A model generated the notes under the pieces. It saw only the letters and a program-made list of their open reading frames with translations. It did no database searches and was not told the DNA's origin. A program made the translations under genes and the position numbers. 64,000 nt of DNA, from contig CM029384.1 in NCBI GenBank assembly GCA_017165825.1, forward strand, positions 8,550,102 through 8,614,101. The letters are read 5' to 3'. Of the stretch, positions 44,311 to 56,629 are shown in pieces; positions within the stretch are counted from its first letter, which is position 1, and the number at the start of each line of letters is the position of its first letter. Origin of the DNA: Hepsetus odoe (taxonomy: Eukaryota; Chordata; Actinopteri; Characiformes; Hepsetidae).

Positions 44311-45613
44311 TATTAGTAAATATGTCAAATTTGTGTTTTTATGGGGCACTTGGAGACTTGCCTGATTGATCTTGTGCAAAGTCCACACAACATGAAGCAA
44401 GTATAAAAAAATAACATGATCTGTTATGAAAATTCTGCATCATCTTAAAGCTGACCAGCCACCGCAGATGCAATAGCCTGTACTGCTGTACCAATGTCAA
44501 GAATAAAGCTATGGGACTTTTTGCTAAATTTAAAAACTCTGGGATAAAGTTATAAGGTTAGCTGATGAACCCTGTCTCCTCAAATACCCCCCCTGCTAAT
44601 CTATTTTACAAATGTTTTTTAACGCAGTCTTTTCAAAAAATTATTTTGGCACATCTGCATGTATGAATGTGATTAAATTATTTATATAATGCAATACTGC
44701 TGTGAAGAAAAGATGCACATATTGGGCTTATTTATATCCAAGCTCTACATTTAATGTCATCTGGTTGGGTGTTTCTCTCTCTGGACAGACGAACAGCACG
44801 GTGTTGTTGGCAGAGCTGATCACAATGTTTGGCGGTCGTTCATTTACAACAGCTGGTCAACAGAAACCCCTAGCAGTCTGGCAGAGTCCCTTTCAGTTTA
44901 ACATCCATTATAGTTGCAAATGTAAAAAAAAAAAAAAAAAAGACAACATAGACCATTCTTCCAAAACGGTTTTCTTTTTCTCTAAAATATGTGGAGAGGA
45001 AAATGTCCTGACAGTAAACAAGACACACAAAAATTTATGCAAATATAGGAAAACTCATTCCATGTTTTACATGAAAGATCTGTGGTGCACATGTTGGAAT
45101 GAATTTCTTTTGGAATATCTGAGTGTTGAACATGTGAACTTGCACAGTGGACAAAAGGAAACTTCACACTTTGGATGGAGTGTGTCTGCACATAAAAATG
45201 CCCTCGTATCCTCTAAAACATGAATAAGCGGTTGTGAAAAAGGTTTTTAAAAAAAATAAATCATTGTGTGTACTTTATAAGAGCCACAAATGAGGTATCT
45301 GAAGAAATCCAGAGTAGATTCAAGAATTAAACTAGTATTTGACTGGGTTTGGTTTGTTACTATGGTTTGTAGTCTTTACAATGAAAATGGCTGTTGCGTT
45401 AAAGATTAATTTGCATTTGCCTTTTAGTGCCCATTAAATAACAATAACTACCCAATATTCATTTAACCAATAAAAAAAGGGAAGAAATGTCTTGAAGGTT
45501 ACCCACTGAAGGTAGCAGTGGAAACACAGATATAGATGTTTCTTAAGTTTGCTGTCCAAGTGTGCACCATTAAAGGTGTGGGTTCAGACACACTCATAGA
45601 TTCTCGTTGTGCT
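44311..45613. other. intergenic, includes slc35b1 3' region
   Basis: AT-rich with a poly(A) run at 44927. The slc35b1 3' UTR must lie toward 45613 leftward, but no AATAAA was found on the minus strand close to the stop, so its poly(A) site is unassigned. Confidence 0.4.
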
Positions 45614-48600
45614 TTACTGTGTCGTCTTCTTGGGAGCTTTTCCAAACTTAGCATCCAACCCCAGACCTGAAAAACAGGCATAAAAATCAAGTCACATCAT
45701 CCGTTGAATTCTAAATGAACACAAGTACCTCAAATTAAAGTAGTTGCTTGATCAAATCAAATTTACACCATTTCCTTCTCATCCCAAACTCACCCCCAAG
45801 TTTATTAATCCTCCTTCGGGTAATCTTCCTGGTAATGCACTGGTTACTGGTTATGCATGCAGTAACTTTGTTATTATTACTACTATTCAATTTGCACTCT
45901 GCACTTTAACAATGCTGCTCATTAGACTGCTGCTCTGTACAGTCTAATTACAACACTGCTGCTCTGTTCCAAACATATTCATGCTCATACTGCCTGACTT
46001 GTCTTGTGTTCCATGTAATGTTAGATGTTGTCTCATGTGTAGCACCAGGGTGCTGGAGGAGCGTTGTTTCGTCTCACAGTGTACTGTGTATATGGACACT
46101 ACTACTTGACATGTCAGCCACCAAGTATGTCCTGTCTAATGTAATTTACAGTTTTGTACTTGATATATGAGGCTAAGGAGTCAATAGGCAGCAGAAGCTT
46201 TTAAAAAAAAAAAAAAACAATCTCAACCAACAAGATTTGAAATGACCAACTTGACACTCAGTAAGGCAAGTCAGCCTGATGCTTCTATGAGTGCAATACA
46301 GCTTACAGGCTTTGGTGCTTTATTCCGAGTTTTAACATCCATTCCAAAAAAAATCCTTAAAAATATTAACTTTTTACATCCTGTAACCATTTTAATCTTT
46401 ACTGTTGCTGTAGTTCAATATGAATACAGAAAGAACAATAAATTGTGGGACCAGCAATTCACACACTGTGTGCACTGCATGGACTTCACAATGTTAGCCT
46501 TTCATTCCAACACAGCATTTATTTGGAAACATGGTAATCGTTGTTTTATTTCTCATGCCACGGCTTTAGTTTGTGGCGTTTCATTTATTGAGTAGGCTAT
46601 TTAGGGAATTCACTGTCGCTTTTTCATGAAAAGCAGCCATGAGGATGCCATGCAAGTGGCTCGAGGAGATTTTGGAGCTGATGACCTTTTCGAATGTGTG
46701 GAGGACCACTAAGGAAGCAGTGAACGACAACAGTTTCCTCCTCACACACTGCAACAGGTTCAAACAGTTATGACACTATTCAGGAAGAGTGGTTAAGATA
46801 ATGAGGGAGTGAGGTTCAAACCAATTTAAAGATGGGAGGGTCAGGGCTCCAGTTGTTTTAGCATAGCCCTCACAGATGTGCAGTCAAAATAAATCAGGGA
46901 AACTGGTAAGAATTTAGAGGAAAAGCCATTGCCTGGAATTCTTAATCATGTTCCTCAAACTATTTCTGGCAACAGGGGCCAACATGGACACTCTGACTGG
47001 TCTGTGGCTTTGCAGAGCTACATGCATCAAGCTGCACTGTGTGTTCTGACACCCTTCTAGCACTGACAGCATTTTATGCTATAGTAGCACTTCTGTGAGA
47101 TCAGGCCAGACACACTAGCCACTGATGTTAGCTGCTCATCAGTGAACTTTGGGCACCAAGATCCCTTTTGGTTGGAGATACCCCACAAAATTTTGGAGTT
47201 GGACCCAGCTGTTTAGCCATCGCAAGATGACGCCTATTAAAGTAGCTCAGATCTTTGATTGCCAATTTTTCCTACTAAACACAAACTTCGAGAACATTCC
47301 TTTGCTGCTTAATATCCGAAGCCCTTACAGGTGTAAGAGACAGTTGTATGCAACTAATTTCTAAATGGTTTAATATTATTGCTGATCCGTTTATTCAGAC
47401 TACTTGTCCAAGCCCTTCTGATTTTATTAGCACTGTAGCATTCTTGTGCAGATCTGGAATTAGCTCCCTCATCCATTTTTTTACTCAAATTCATTAGTAG
47501 TATCACACGGGCTTAGACAGATCCTAGATAAAGAGTCTTAAAAAATGCTGAAGATGACCATTCATAAAGTTACTGCACAAATTGTATATAGTACAGCCTA
47601 CACACTTCCATGGAACAGGATTAGAAAAAACCTAAGCCCTTAAGCACAAAGCTTGACAAGAGTGAGTGTGAGCAGGAGAGCACAAGACAGCTCATTACTG
47701 AGGAGGAAACAGAGGCACAAATAAGGCCTAATTTAAAAAGCCACTGAAAGACTCCGTGAAGATGGGATCTCAGCACTGTTTCAGGAAAAGATTCTCTTTG
47801 TTAGAAATATACAATATAAACAGAATGAAAAAATAGGAAGGAAAAAAAAAAAAAATTTTACACTCACCCAAAAAGACGAGGATAGTTCCGAGCCACTGCA
47901 TGGGGCTGATGACGTTTCCAAACAGGAGAACTGACCCCAGGATAGTGAAGAATTTTCGCGTTGTTGTGACAATAGAGCAAGTCAGAGGCCCAAAATACAC
48001 AACCGTCATAAAGATGAATGTCTGAGAGGGGACAGGCAGAGAAGGGGGGGGGATCCATTAGAATGTTAATACAACATTAAAGACAACTGCAGTCATAACC
48101 TCTGTGTGTAAGAGAGGCCCTTTACACACAGTAGAAGAGAGAGGGCACGAGAAAAAGAAAGGAACGAGTACCTGTCCTAGAGCGCTGGTGAAACCGAAGA
48201 GGAGGATGTTGTAGACGACGCTTGGGTACCGATCAGCAAAACTCAAAAACTCCCACACCTCACCTGTCCACAAAACAGCTGGGGAAGAAACACAGACACT
48301 ATTAAAGGGTCTCTAAAGTCTTCATATCTGACAGAAACAAGCATCTCTTTTTCTGCGTTTGGAAATCTTACTACGTCTGATGCTGAAACCCCCCCACCCC
48401 CATGATGTTTAAATTAAAAGTAATAATAAACCCATACACTACATTAAATATGGCCATGTTTATTATTCACGCATATTATAACAGGTGCGTGCCAGCATTA
48501 TAGATATAAACAGAACATATTTCTTAAAAGCCAATGCAGCACTTCTCTTTGCTATTCCACCTTTTTTTTGCCTAAAGACCCTGTACTTATACTTGTTCAA

Positions 48601-51600
48601 CCAGTTATCCTGTGAGCCAAAAACATTCCTATTCCTTTCCTTCTCAGGCCGCATGGAGCCAGATCTCTTTTCAAAAACTTTATTAAACAGGGGCAGGCAC
48701 TCTGAGACTTCCATCTCTTTTCTCCCCCTAGGAGTGTGTGATCAGATTAAAGTGTGAGGAGCTGAAAGATTAAAAACAAGCGTGTGGCTGAACAGATGCC
48801 TCTCAGGCCCAGACGAGATGGTCTGACCAGCTGCCCAACACCAGAGGGACTGCTCCCTTTTAACACCACCTCCAACACATCACAGATACAACTGCCAATA
48901 CGCTGGAGCTATACCTCCCCCTGCTGGGAAAAAATAAGTGCTAGCACACCTACCTGAGATTCAACCTGTGACGAACATCTCAATGTTGTTCCGACATAAA
49001 AATGCAAAGATTTCTGATACAGAAAATATTGCTCTTCCATCCTGTGCCTGACATGGTGCAGTTTCCAACTAATTTTATGTTTCTTCTGAAATATCAAGGC
49101 TTGTTTAATGTTTGCTTAGCAAGTAACCTTTTTGTATTATTTCCATTCTAATACATTAGATTCAGGGTCACATGATTATTCCCTCGTATAGCCTATTGCC
49201 ATTCAGTGAAACATCGTGCTGACACCACATCTGATCGCTTTCGTTTTTGAAATTCAATACAAATTCACTTCTTTTCAAGTCTTTAAATGCAGATCATATT
49301 AGTGTATTTTTATATTTTAAAAAATTTAGAATCATTTTAATGGTCACCAAAAGCCTTTGATTTTAGTTTATTACTAAAATTAGTTAAGCTAATGAAGTTG
49401 AATTTTGTTTTTAACATTTAACTAAACTAAAACTTGCAAAAAGGCCATATTTGAGTATTTTCTCTGTGTACTGTTCTATTCCATCAGTCTTTCTGGCAAT
49501 GAGAAGTGTGTGAGATCTTCTTTGACATTAGGTGTGTAATAATGTAATAAAACATTTATTCTTTTTAACTAACTGTATTATAAAACTTTTCCTGAAAATA
49601 AAAACCATTTTTAATCATTGAAAGTAAATCTTGTAGAATCACTGCAGCCCCACTAATCGTAATCACTGCATGACACTGATGTTTAAGTTTTGTAACACTG
49701 CAATAACATACTTAAGGCCAACACCAGTATGGACCACAAGTTCACATTCAGCATCATGTGATTGGCTCCCGTCTGGTATCGTCCCCTCATATGATCCTGA
49801 GCCACACCCGTCAGCCCGTCCAGGGTAAGAGACAGGAGCTGCACACAAAATGAACAACACAACGATGGTCACACACCAAAAGGCAACAGATGCAGTGTCT
49901 GAGCTAAGTTTCCAGACACTGGACAGAGATGTTAAAAATATGATGTTATCACAAACAAATTCACTCACAAAATTAAAGTTAAAAACACATACATTTAAAT
50001 ATATAGCTATATTTAAATTATAGCTGGAAGGATTACATCATCAAAATGACTAAAGCCTACTTGACCTGTATGAAACATTAGCTATTTGGATGTTTTTACA
50101 TTTTTGAGAAGGAGACTAGAAACCTGAAGACAACAAGTGTAGTAACTTACCAATAGCATCTCCCCAAACCCAAAAATATGATCATCTGAGGTGGTGGAGC
50201 CCTTATTGGGTTTGTAGAGGAAAAGTGCCACACCAGTGACAATGAGAAGCACACAAAGATACTTGGCCATTGGGTATTTTTTTCTTAGAATAGTCACCCC
50301 CAGCATCATCACTGTGGAAACAGACAAACTGATGAAGTGAAGCAAATTGATAATAAAAATACGTATGAATACTGCTATTACAAGTGCTTCCAGATAATTG
50401 AGTCACACTCAAGGTGACAAAACTGGTGTTTTAACCCCAAAAAGCTTCAAGCTAAATTAAATTCTGCATTTAAGTTATCTAAAGTATCTGCATGTGCAGG
50501 AGTTTGTAGAGTCACTTTCTTACCTGGGATAGGTTTACAGGACTTCCCCAAAACCTACAAACAATGAAGAGATTCATATTACACATCTGAAAAAAGAACT
50601 AGCAGTACAGTCCATCAACTACACTGTGTGCACAATTATTAGGCAAGTGAGTATTTTGACCATATCGTTTTGATGCAAAGAGCTGAGAAGAATCAAATGG
50701 GAAGCTAACAGGAAGCCATTATCCTCCCTTCAGTGCGGTCATATTCTAGAACTGCAACCTACCTGGAGTCTCCAAAATTACAAGGTGTTCAGTGCTCAGA
50801 GAAGGAGGGCTGAAACCACCTGTAAACGAGACTACTCTTCAAGCAGTGGTTCAGGAAAAGTCTGAATCTTTCAAAAAGACCATGCATGGAAGTTCTCCAC
50901 CGCGTGGCCAGTAAAGGTCTTAAAGACAATAGAATAATGACATCCTTTCTCACCTGACCTAAAACATACTGAGAACGTGCGGACCTTCTTAAGCACAAAA
51001 AGATGCTCGTCAGCAGAAAAAACTGACAGACTCCATGAATGGAAGGATTATAACTGTAATTGAAAAGAAGGGTCGCTATATTTGTTGTAGTTGAAACTGT
51101 GCACACATATGTATCCCCTGAGAAATGCTCACACTCACATTTCCTTTAGATTGACTGATCTGATAGCACTGTATATGTTCCACATTAAAATGAATCCTCA
51201 GAATACTGAGAATTGCCTAATAAATGTGAACACAGTGTATATCCAATGACATTATACTGCTAAAAATGTGACTCAGATTTTTTTTTCATATTGGCAAAAC
51301 TGCAGCATGACCACAGAGAGAACAGGAAGGTCAGAATGTCTGTGGCTTGACATCATCCTCCAGTACACAAGAATACATCACTGTTGTGTTTGTGTTAATA
51401 AGCTGCAAACAGCTAATGATAATACAAAGAGGGCAAACATCTGTTCACACTAGTGACAGATACAATTCACCAGCATGAATGTGGCCCAGTAGAGATTCCA
51501 CAAAATAAAAATGTATACAACCAGGAAGCTGAAATATCAATCAGTCATTTTCAAAGCCTATCCCAGCGCTCAAAGAGCGAAAAAGTGAGAAAACACCCTG

Positions 51601-53660
51601 GACAGGCCGCCAGTCCATCACAGGGCAGAGATACAGACAAACATACGCACACACCTATGGGCAATTTAGCATCTCCTTCCACCTGACCTGCATGTCCTTG
51701 CATGGTGGGAGGAAACCGGCGCTCCCAGAGTAAACCCACGCGGACACGAGGAGAACAGGCAAACTCCAAACAGAAGGACCCCTAGTGCCTTCCCTGGGAA
51801 TCAAACTCAGGACCTTCTCACCATGCACAATTCTCAAATTAAACTAAATGTAATCAATCAATTAATGCTCCGAGTTCAGCCGTTGCTTATTTTCCTCTGG
51901 AACTGGCACTGAAAGGCTAACAAAAAATAGTTTAATAGTTTTAAGGGTGTATGAAGTCAATCCTGAACCCTTGAGAAAGTAAAAGGAAAATAGAGAGCTC
52001 AAGTGAGAGAGAGCGAGAGAGGAAGAAAGAGGTCTCTCACACAGACCAAGAGCGAGACCCAGAGAACTGACCTGTGTGGGATAGTTGACGTACTGTAGAG
52101 CAGAGTTGCTGGACACCATGGCCCCAAGATAGGACAGAGCACAGACCCCATAGAGCCAGCTCTGTGTGTGGTCCGGCCTGGAACCCTCAAAAAACTGGAT
52201 CACTGTTCAACAGGAGGACCAGACAGAAGTTACAATGAATACAAAAAAAACACAATTAAAAATAAACATACAAAGTAAATAGTCTCACATAGCCGTGCAA
52301 AAAAAGCATTGATGATGCACTGGATGAAGACGAGAGTAGTGGCATAACGGAACTTCTCCTTTTTCTCCCCCTGGCTATAGTCCCCTCGCGTGCTGAAACA
52401 CAAACCAAGGATTTGATGATGGCCTACGCCATGTTTACAGAATACAGAGGCAACAACAGCAACAAATGCTTATTATCCTCTCAAATAAGCCGGAAAACAA
52501 CACCCTTCAGGCAAGGCTGAACAAGAATCATCATCATTATCATCTCTGAGTTCCAGCCTTGGGCAAAGGAAAGAGCAGGTTTCACTTGTGATTGCTCAAG
52601 CTTTGTAGAGCTAAAATTATTTTTCCTGCATGAGAAATATTTCCATGATCACATAAATTATTCCATGAATGAGGAAATATGCACTTGGGGAAAACCTGTA
52701 GACAAAGGAGCATGCTAATAGGTCTATGAATGAGGAGTTAGTCATTTTCCAGGTGCCTCCCACAGTAGATTATTAGAAAGACAGACATTTGCAAATACAG
52801 GACCTCGGCGATCTGCAGCTCACTTCCACAAGGGTGACCTGTGGAAATGGGACACCACCATAGAGTTAATGAGGAACTCCTGAGTAGCGCCCCCTTCAGT
52901 ACAAGACAACACCTGCAGCTTCAGCACCTTCTCTCAAAGCTGCCAATCACAGGCCTTTCCAGCCGTGGGACAGCTGTGTACGGGGCAAGACCACGCACAG
53001 CTGCTTTAGGGATCCCTTATAATCTCAACAGCAATAATAAAAATCGCTATTCAAATTATAGAACATCAACTTAATATTAAAGGAAAGGAGCGTGAAGAAG
53101 CTAAAAGTAAACGTCTTATTTTCTGAGATCGCGCCTCTCAAGCCTGTTTCTGAAAAGCACAAAGGAAAGAACTAAGTTTAGAAAGGTCTAAGTTTTAGTA
53201 ACAGCAGCTGTGTTAAAACCTCTACACTATGGGTGTAAAAACAACATACAAAAGCGCTTTAAGAAAGTGACATGTTACACATGTTATTATAAAGTGAGAT
53301 CAGTTTAAAAGGAGAAGGAACCAGCCGTGCCATTTCACTAAATGCAGGTAAACTGAACTGGTTCCGCTCTCTCCGTTACTGTTCACAGCTGCTCGGTGTT
53401 CTTTAATTACTGACGATCTATCAGAGGAAAGACACGGATGTAGATTTATCGCGATAACGATGTACTCATATAGTGATGTTGATCAGCCGGGATAAAGCTG
53501 GACAGGTAAACGCGTCCCGCTGTGGAAGATGTACTCACATGGTCTCCTGCAGTATTCCGTAGTAGAAGTAGCAGATGAAAACCCCGAGGAAACAGATCAT
53601 GAAGCGCACTTTTTCGTTCTGCCACATCGAGTCCTTCACGGCGCCTTTACCCGCAGCCAT
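45614..53660 (-). CDS. slc35b1: SLC35B1, ER nucleotide (ATP/ADP) exchanger, 9 coding exons
   Basis: Nine exons splice in phase to 990 nt (329 residues plus TAA): 53539-53660, 52289-52392, 52072-52202, 50524-50554, 50151-50311, 49712-49838, 48172-48278, 47868-48021 and 45614-45666. All introns are GT-AG. The protein starts MAAGKGAVKDSMWQNEKVRF with good Kozak context (GACACCATGG); no upstream in-frame ATG was found. Recognisable SLC35B1 blocks follow in order: CFLGVFICYFYYGILQE, SNSALQYVNYPTQVLGKSCK, KYPMAKYLCVLLIVTGVALF, GLTGVAQDHMRGRYQTGANH, WEFLSFADRYPSVVYNILLF, and FGPLTCSIVTTTRKFFTIL. The human protein has 322 residues. The family is a ten-helix drug/metabolite-type transporter in the ER membrane, reported as the ATP/ADP exchanger (AXER) that supplies chaperones such as BiP. 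The tail KKTTQ carries two lysines resembling an ER-retrieval signal. The last intron (45667-47867) is long and repeat-poor, and exon 4 is a 31-nt micro-exon-sized exon. Intron 3 carries a mariner element. Confidence 0.97.
45667..47867. other. slc35b1 last intron, no element recognised
   Basis: A 2.2-kb intron. Apart from homopolymer runs it holds nothing I recognise; 46850-47260 may be a very old transposon. Confidence 0.4.
50622..51237 (+). mobile_element. mariner-family element, 616 bp, in slc35b1 intron 3
   Basis: Terminal repeats CACTGTGTGCACAATTATTA and, at the right end in reverse complement, CACTGTGTTCACATTTATTA are flanked by TA at 50620-50621 and 51238-51239. The plus-strand middle reads QAVVQEK..., an SRT/KGLKD-like block and a decayed PxLKHTENVRTF segment, the same transposase C-terminal region as the copy at 29007. 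It is internally deleted. It lies between slc35b1 exons 3 and 4. Confidence 0.85.
51545..51835 (+). repeat. L2-like LINE 3' fragment in slc35b1 intron 3
   Basis: It carries the same ordered blocks as 37005-37262 (CACCCTGGACAGGCCGCCAG, TCACAGGGCAGAGA, GGGCAATTTAGCATC, AACTCCAAACAGAAGG, AATCAAACTCAGGACC). It is diverged and non-coding. Confidence 0.65.
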
Positions 53661-54020
53661 GGTGTCGTCCGGGATGGCCACAGCCGCCGATCCGCTCGGT
53701 GGAACCCGAAGGCCCGCGTCCCGCTCCACCCTACCGGCCGTCGGAGGGCTGAGCCGCGCAGTGAGCGGGGGGCTGTGGACCGGACTGTCTCTCTTCCCTC
53801 GCCGGCCTGCTGTCTCGCATATACAGGAGCCCCTGTTCGTGCGACAGCTGCCTTAAAGTATTAAGTGTTCTGAAGCATCCTGTGAACACTGTCTATCGGA
53901 CTGAAATAGGAGAACTAAATCCCGCTAAGCAAATGCGGTTCCTCGTCGCCCGGCGACTGCAGCAGCGGCATCAGCACACACTGTTTTCATTTTTAACTCC
54001 ACGGCAGAGCTAGAAGACCT
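53480..54020. promoter_or_regulatory. CpG-rich promoter region of slc35b1
   Basis: A dense GC/CpG stretch covers the first exon of slc35b1 and about 350 bases upstream (to the right), containing many CG dinucleotides between 53620 and 53960. It falls away to AT-rich sequence beyond 54020. No plus-strand gene was found to share it, although such islands are often bidirectional. Boundaries were estimated by eye. Confidence 0.55.
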
Positions 54021-56629
54021 GCCGGGGTGCCCCTCCAACATGCCTGACAGCAGGAGTTTTTCAGTGTCGTGGACACAGATTATACATTTCTTAAATTTCA
54101 CCCAGTGTGGAATAAATGATGATATAAAATCACCGTTTTTTGTGAGATATTCACATAAACTCCAATGGCAAGGAAACTTTATGCAATCATGTCTGAGTTT
54201 GTTACAAACCTTCTGTCCTTTTTGATGTTATTCTTTGCTTTTAATACTTTTAATGCTTAAATATTTTATGCTCTGATATTTACTATAGGTTTATTTTTAT
54301 TTTTTACTTTCCAACTGTTTTTCTCACTGTATTAATTTTGTTGGTCTTCTACAGACAACGACGCTCAGGGAAAAGCGCTCGTTAAAGCTTTATTAAAGCA
54401 GTTGAGGGGGCTACTGTACTTCAGCAATTATTGGAGGGTCGTATTTCAGCGAATCTGAGACAAAACAGCCTTTTCTGTGTAAATCTGTATATTTGTAAAT
54501 TAGCTGCAGGCATTATTTTAAGGCAACTATTTGAATACACTGTGGGCCTTTCCCAATACACTGCGCGTAAAGCATATACGTCTCAGTATGTGGAGAATTG
54601 TGATTGGTCCAAATAAGCAGAAAGGAGCCGATTCAGTCCAATGAGGACGCTGGGATCAGCTCGTAGGCGCGGCTTCGAGACCCAAAGCAAAACTACACGT
54701 GTCAAGCTCCTGATAAACAAACTGCTTTAAATGTGCAGCTCCAAAATATGAAAAATTATCTTTTAATATAAGTTGACAACATTATGCTCCAATAAAATCT
54801 TTGCTGTGATAGTTATTTTAAAAGAATTTGACCTTTCTTTTTTTATTTGTATCCCAACAACAGAAATTCAGAAACTTCAAGCAGCATTGTTATATGGAGA
54901 AAGGTGGTCGATGCACTGCTTGTCCATAAAACAAAGCACTAAACAATGTGAAAAAGAAACCCACATTAAGAGATGACTTTACAATGTGATGTGATGAAAA
55001 TAAAAAAAACAAAAAAAACAGTTATAAACAAGACACTGATAACTGTTTATTTGCACTTCCTTCAAACAGGGAATTTGCTGAACTGAAAATTAATGTAACC
55101 AAACCAGGTTACAAAACATCCTGAGACTCTGCGATACTGATACAGTGCAGTTTGTGTTTTAGCCATAAACGTATAAAATCTCAACATGTGCCAATACAAG
55201 GTAGGATTTCATACAGCATTTGTCTGTAGTCCTAATCCAATGTCGATAGGCACACTTTTCCCTTCTATTTTCACTCTCCAAACAGTTTCTATAAATCGGT
55301 AATGAGTTACAGATCTGTGATGTGTTAAAAAGAACATGTAAATAATAACAACACATACACGCTAAGTAATAAAGAAAAATCTGAACTTCTATGTGCTCTT
55401 TTTCTGCTACATGTACTACACACTAAAAAAAGTACAAATGCACAAGGGTTCAGACATCATTTTTGTCAAATCTAGAAACCCTAGATGCAAAATGCAGAAA
55501 ATATTCTCTGAATATCAAAAATAAACTGAGCAAAATACAGCTCTACAGGCATCACAGCTAAGAGGTTAACACCTCAAACCAGTGCTTTTGAAGTCAATAA
55601 CCGCTACAAGTTTTCGATTCAGTTTTCACCTGTGTGTGTGTAGCTTTCAGATACAGCTGATAGTTTCTTGAAAGTAAAAAAGAAAACCTTGTGCATACAC
55701 TTTTTTAATCTTTAACAATGCTCATAAATTATTGTAAATAATGAACGCTTGTAATATATTTAAAATAACTGTCAACATAAACTTGATTGGGTAACTCCAG
55801 CTTTGTCAAGTGACAAAATTAATCGAACAGAAACTGACTTCAGTGCAACTAATGTGTCAAGCCAAATAAATGCAACAGCTGTAGTCAAAACTACAATAAA
55901 AAAAAAAAGGATTGTCAGTTCTGTGGTGGTTCAAATAACAGGGTTTTAGTAAATACTTTGTACAAAACCAAGTTAGTGGGTGAACAAACCCCAAGAAGGG
56001 TCTAGTCCCTCACTAGTCAGTTTGAGAAAACATGTTAGTCCGTATGTTATGAAACAGCAAAATGCCATACTGTATGAAATGATGCTTAAGCACAGTTTTG
56101 CAGGTGATTCTCAAAGATTTTTGTACAGGGGAGCTTTGGTCTGGAACACCTAGACATTAGTACAACTGCTCCATGTTCAATAAAATAGAGTTTGAAGTTT
56201 AGTAAGTCTTCTCAAAAACATGAAAGCTCAATGGCGGCTTCTTCGGACATTATTTTTGATCAAGTTTGATACACACTGAATGTCCAGCATTATATACATA
56301 TTTGGTGCATTCCTTTACCATGTAAGAGGAATGATCTACCGTGTTTAAGTATAGATAGTCAGCTATACTTAGGCATTTGAGACCTAATGTTCATGCAGAC
56401 CACAAACTGAAAGCTTTTGTCCTGAGAGTGACAATCTTTTTCGGCCATCAGTAAGAGAGAGATTGTCAAACATCTGCTTTTTATCCTGATTTCCTTCTTA
56501 GCTGAAAAGAAAATCACTTTGAGTGGGTGCCACAACTTCCACTGAAATGACCCATAGAAAAAACAGCCCATAGTCCATTACTCTTTTGTTTATCAGTGCC
56601 CACTTTTCCATCCCATTTCTCACACATTT
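54021..56629. other. intergenic and fam117a 3' region
   Basis: AT-rich. The part from about 55040 to 56629 may be fam117a 3' UTR if the minus-strand AATAAA at 55046-55051 is used. No gene was found between slc35b1 and fam117a. Confidence 0.4.

Noticed and set aside
53661..53729. N-terminal extension of SLC35B1 upstream of MAAGKG
   Set aside because: The frame is open but there is no ATG in it; the ATG at 53660 has good Kozak context and fits the family length.
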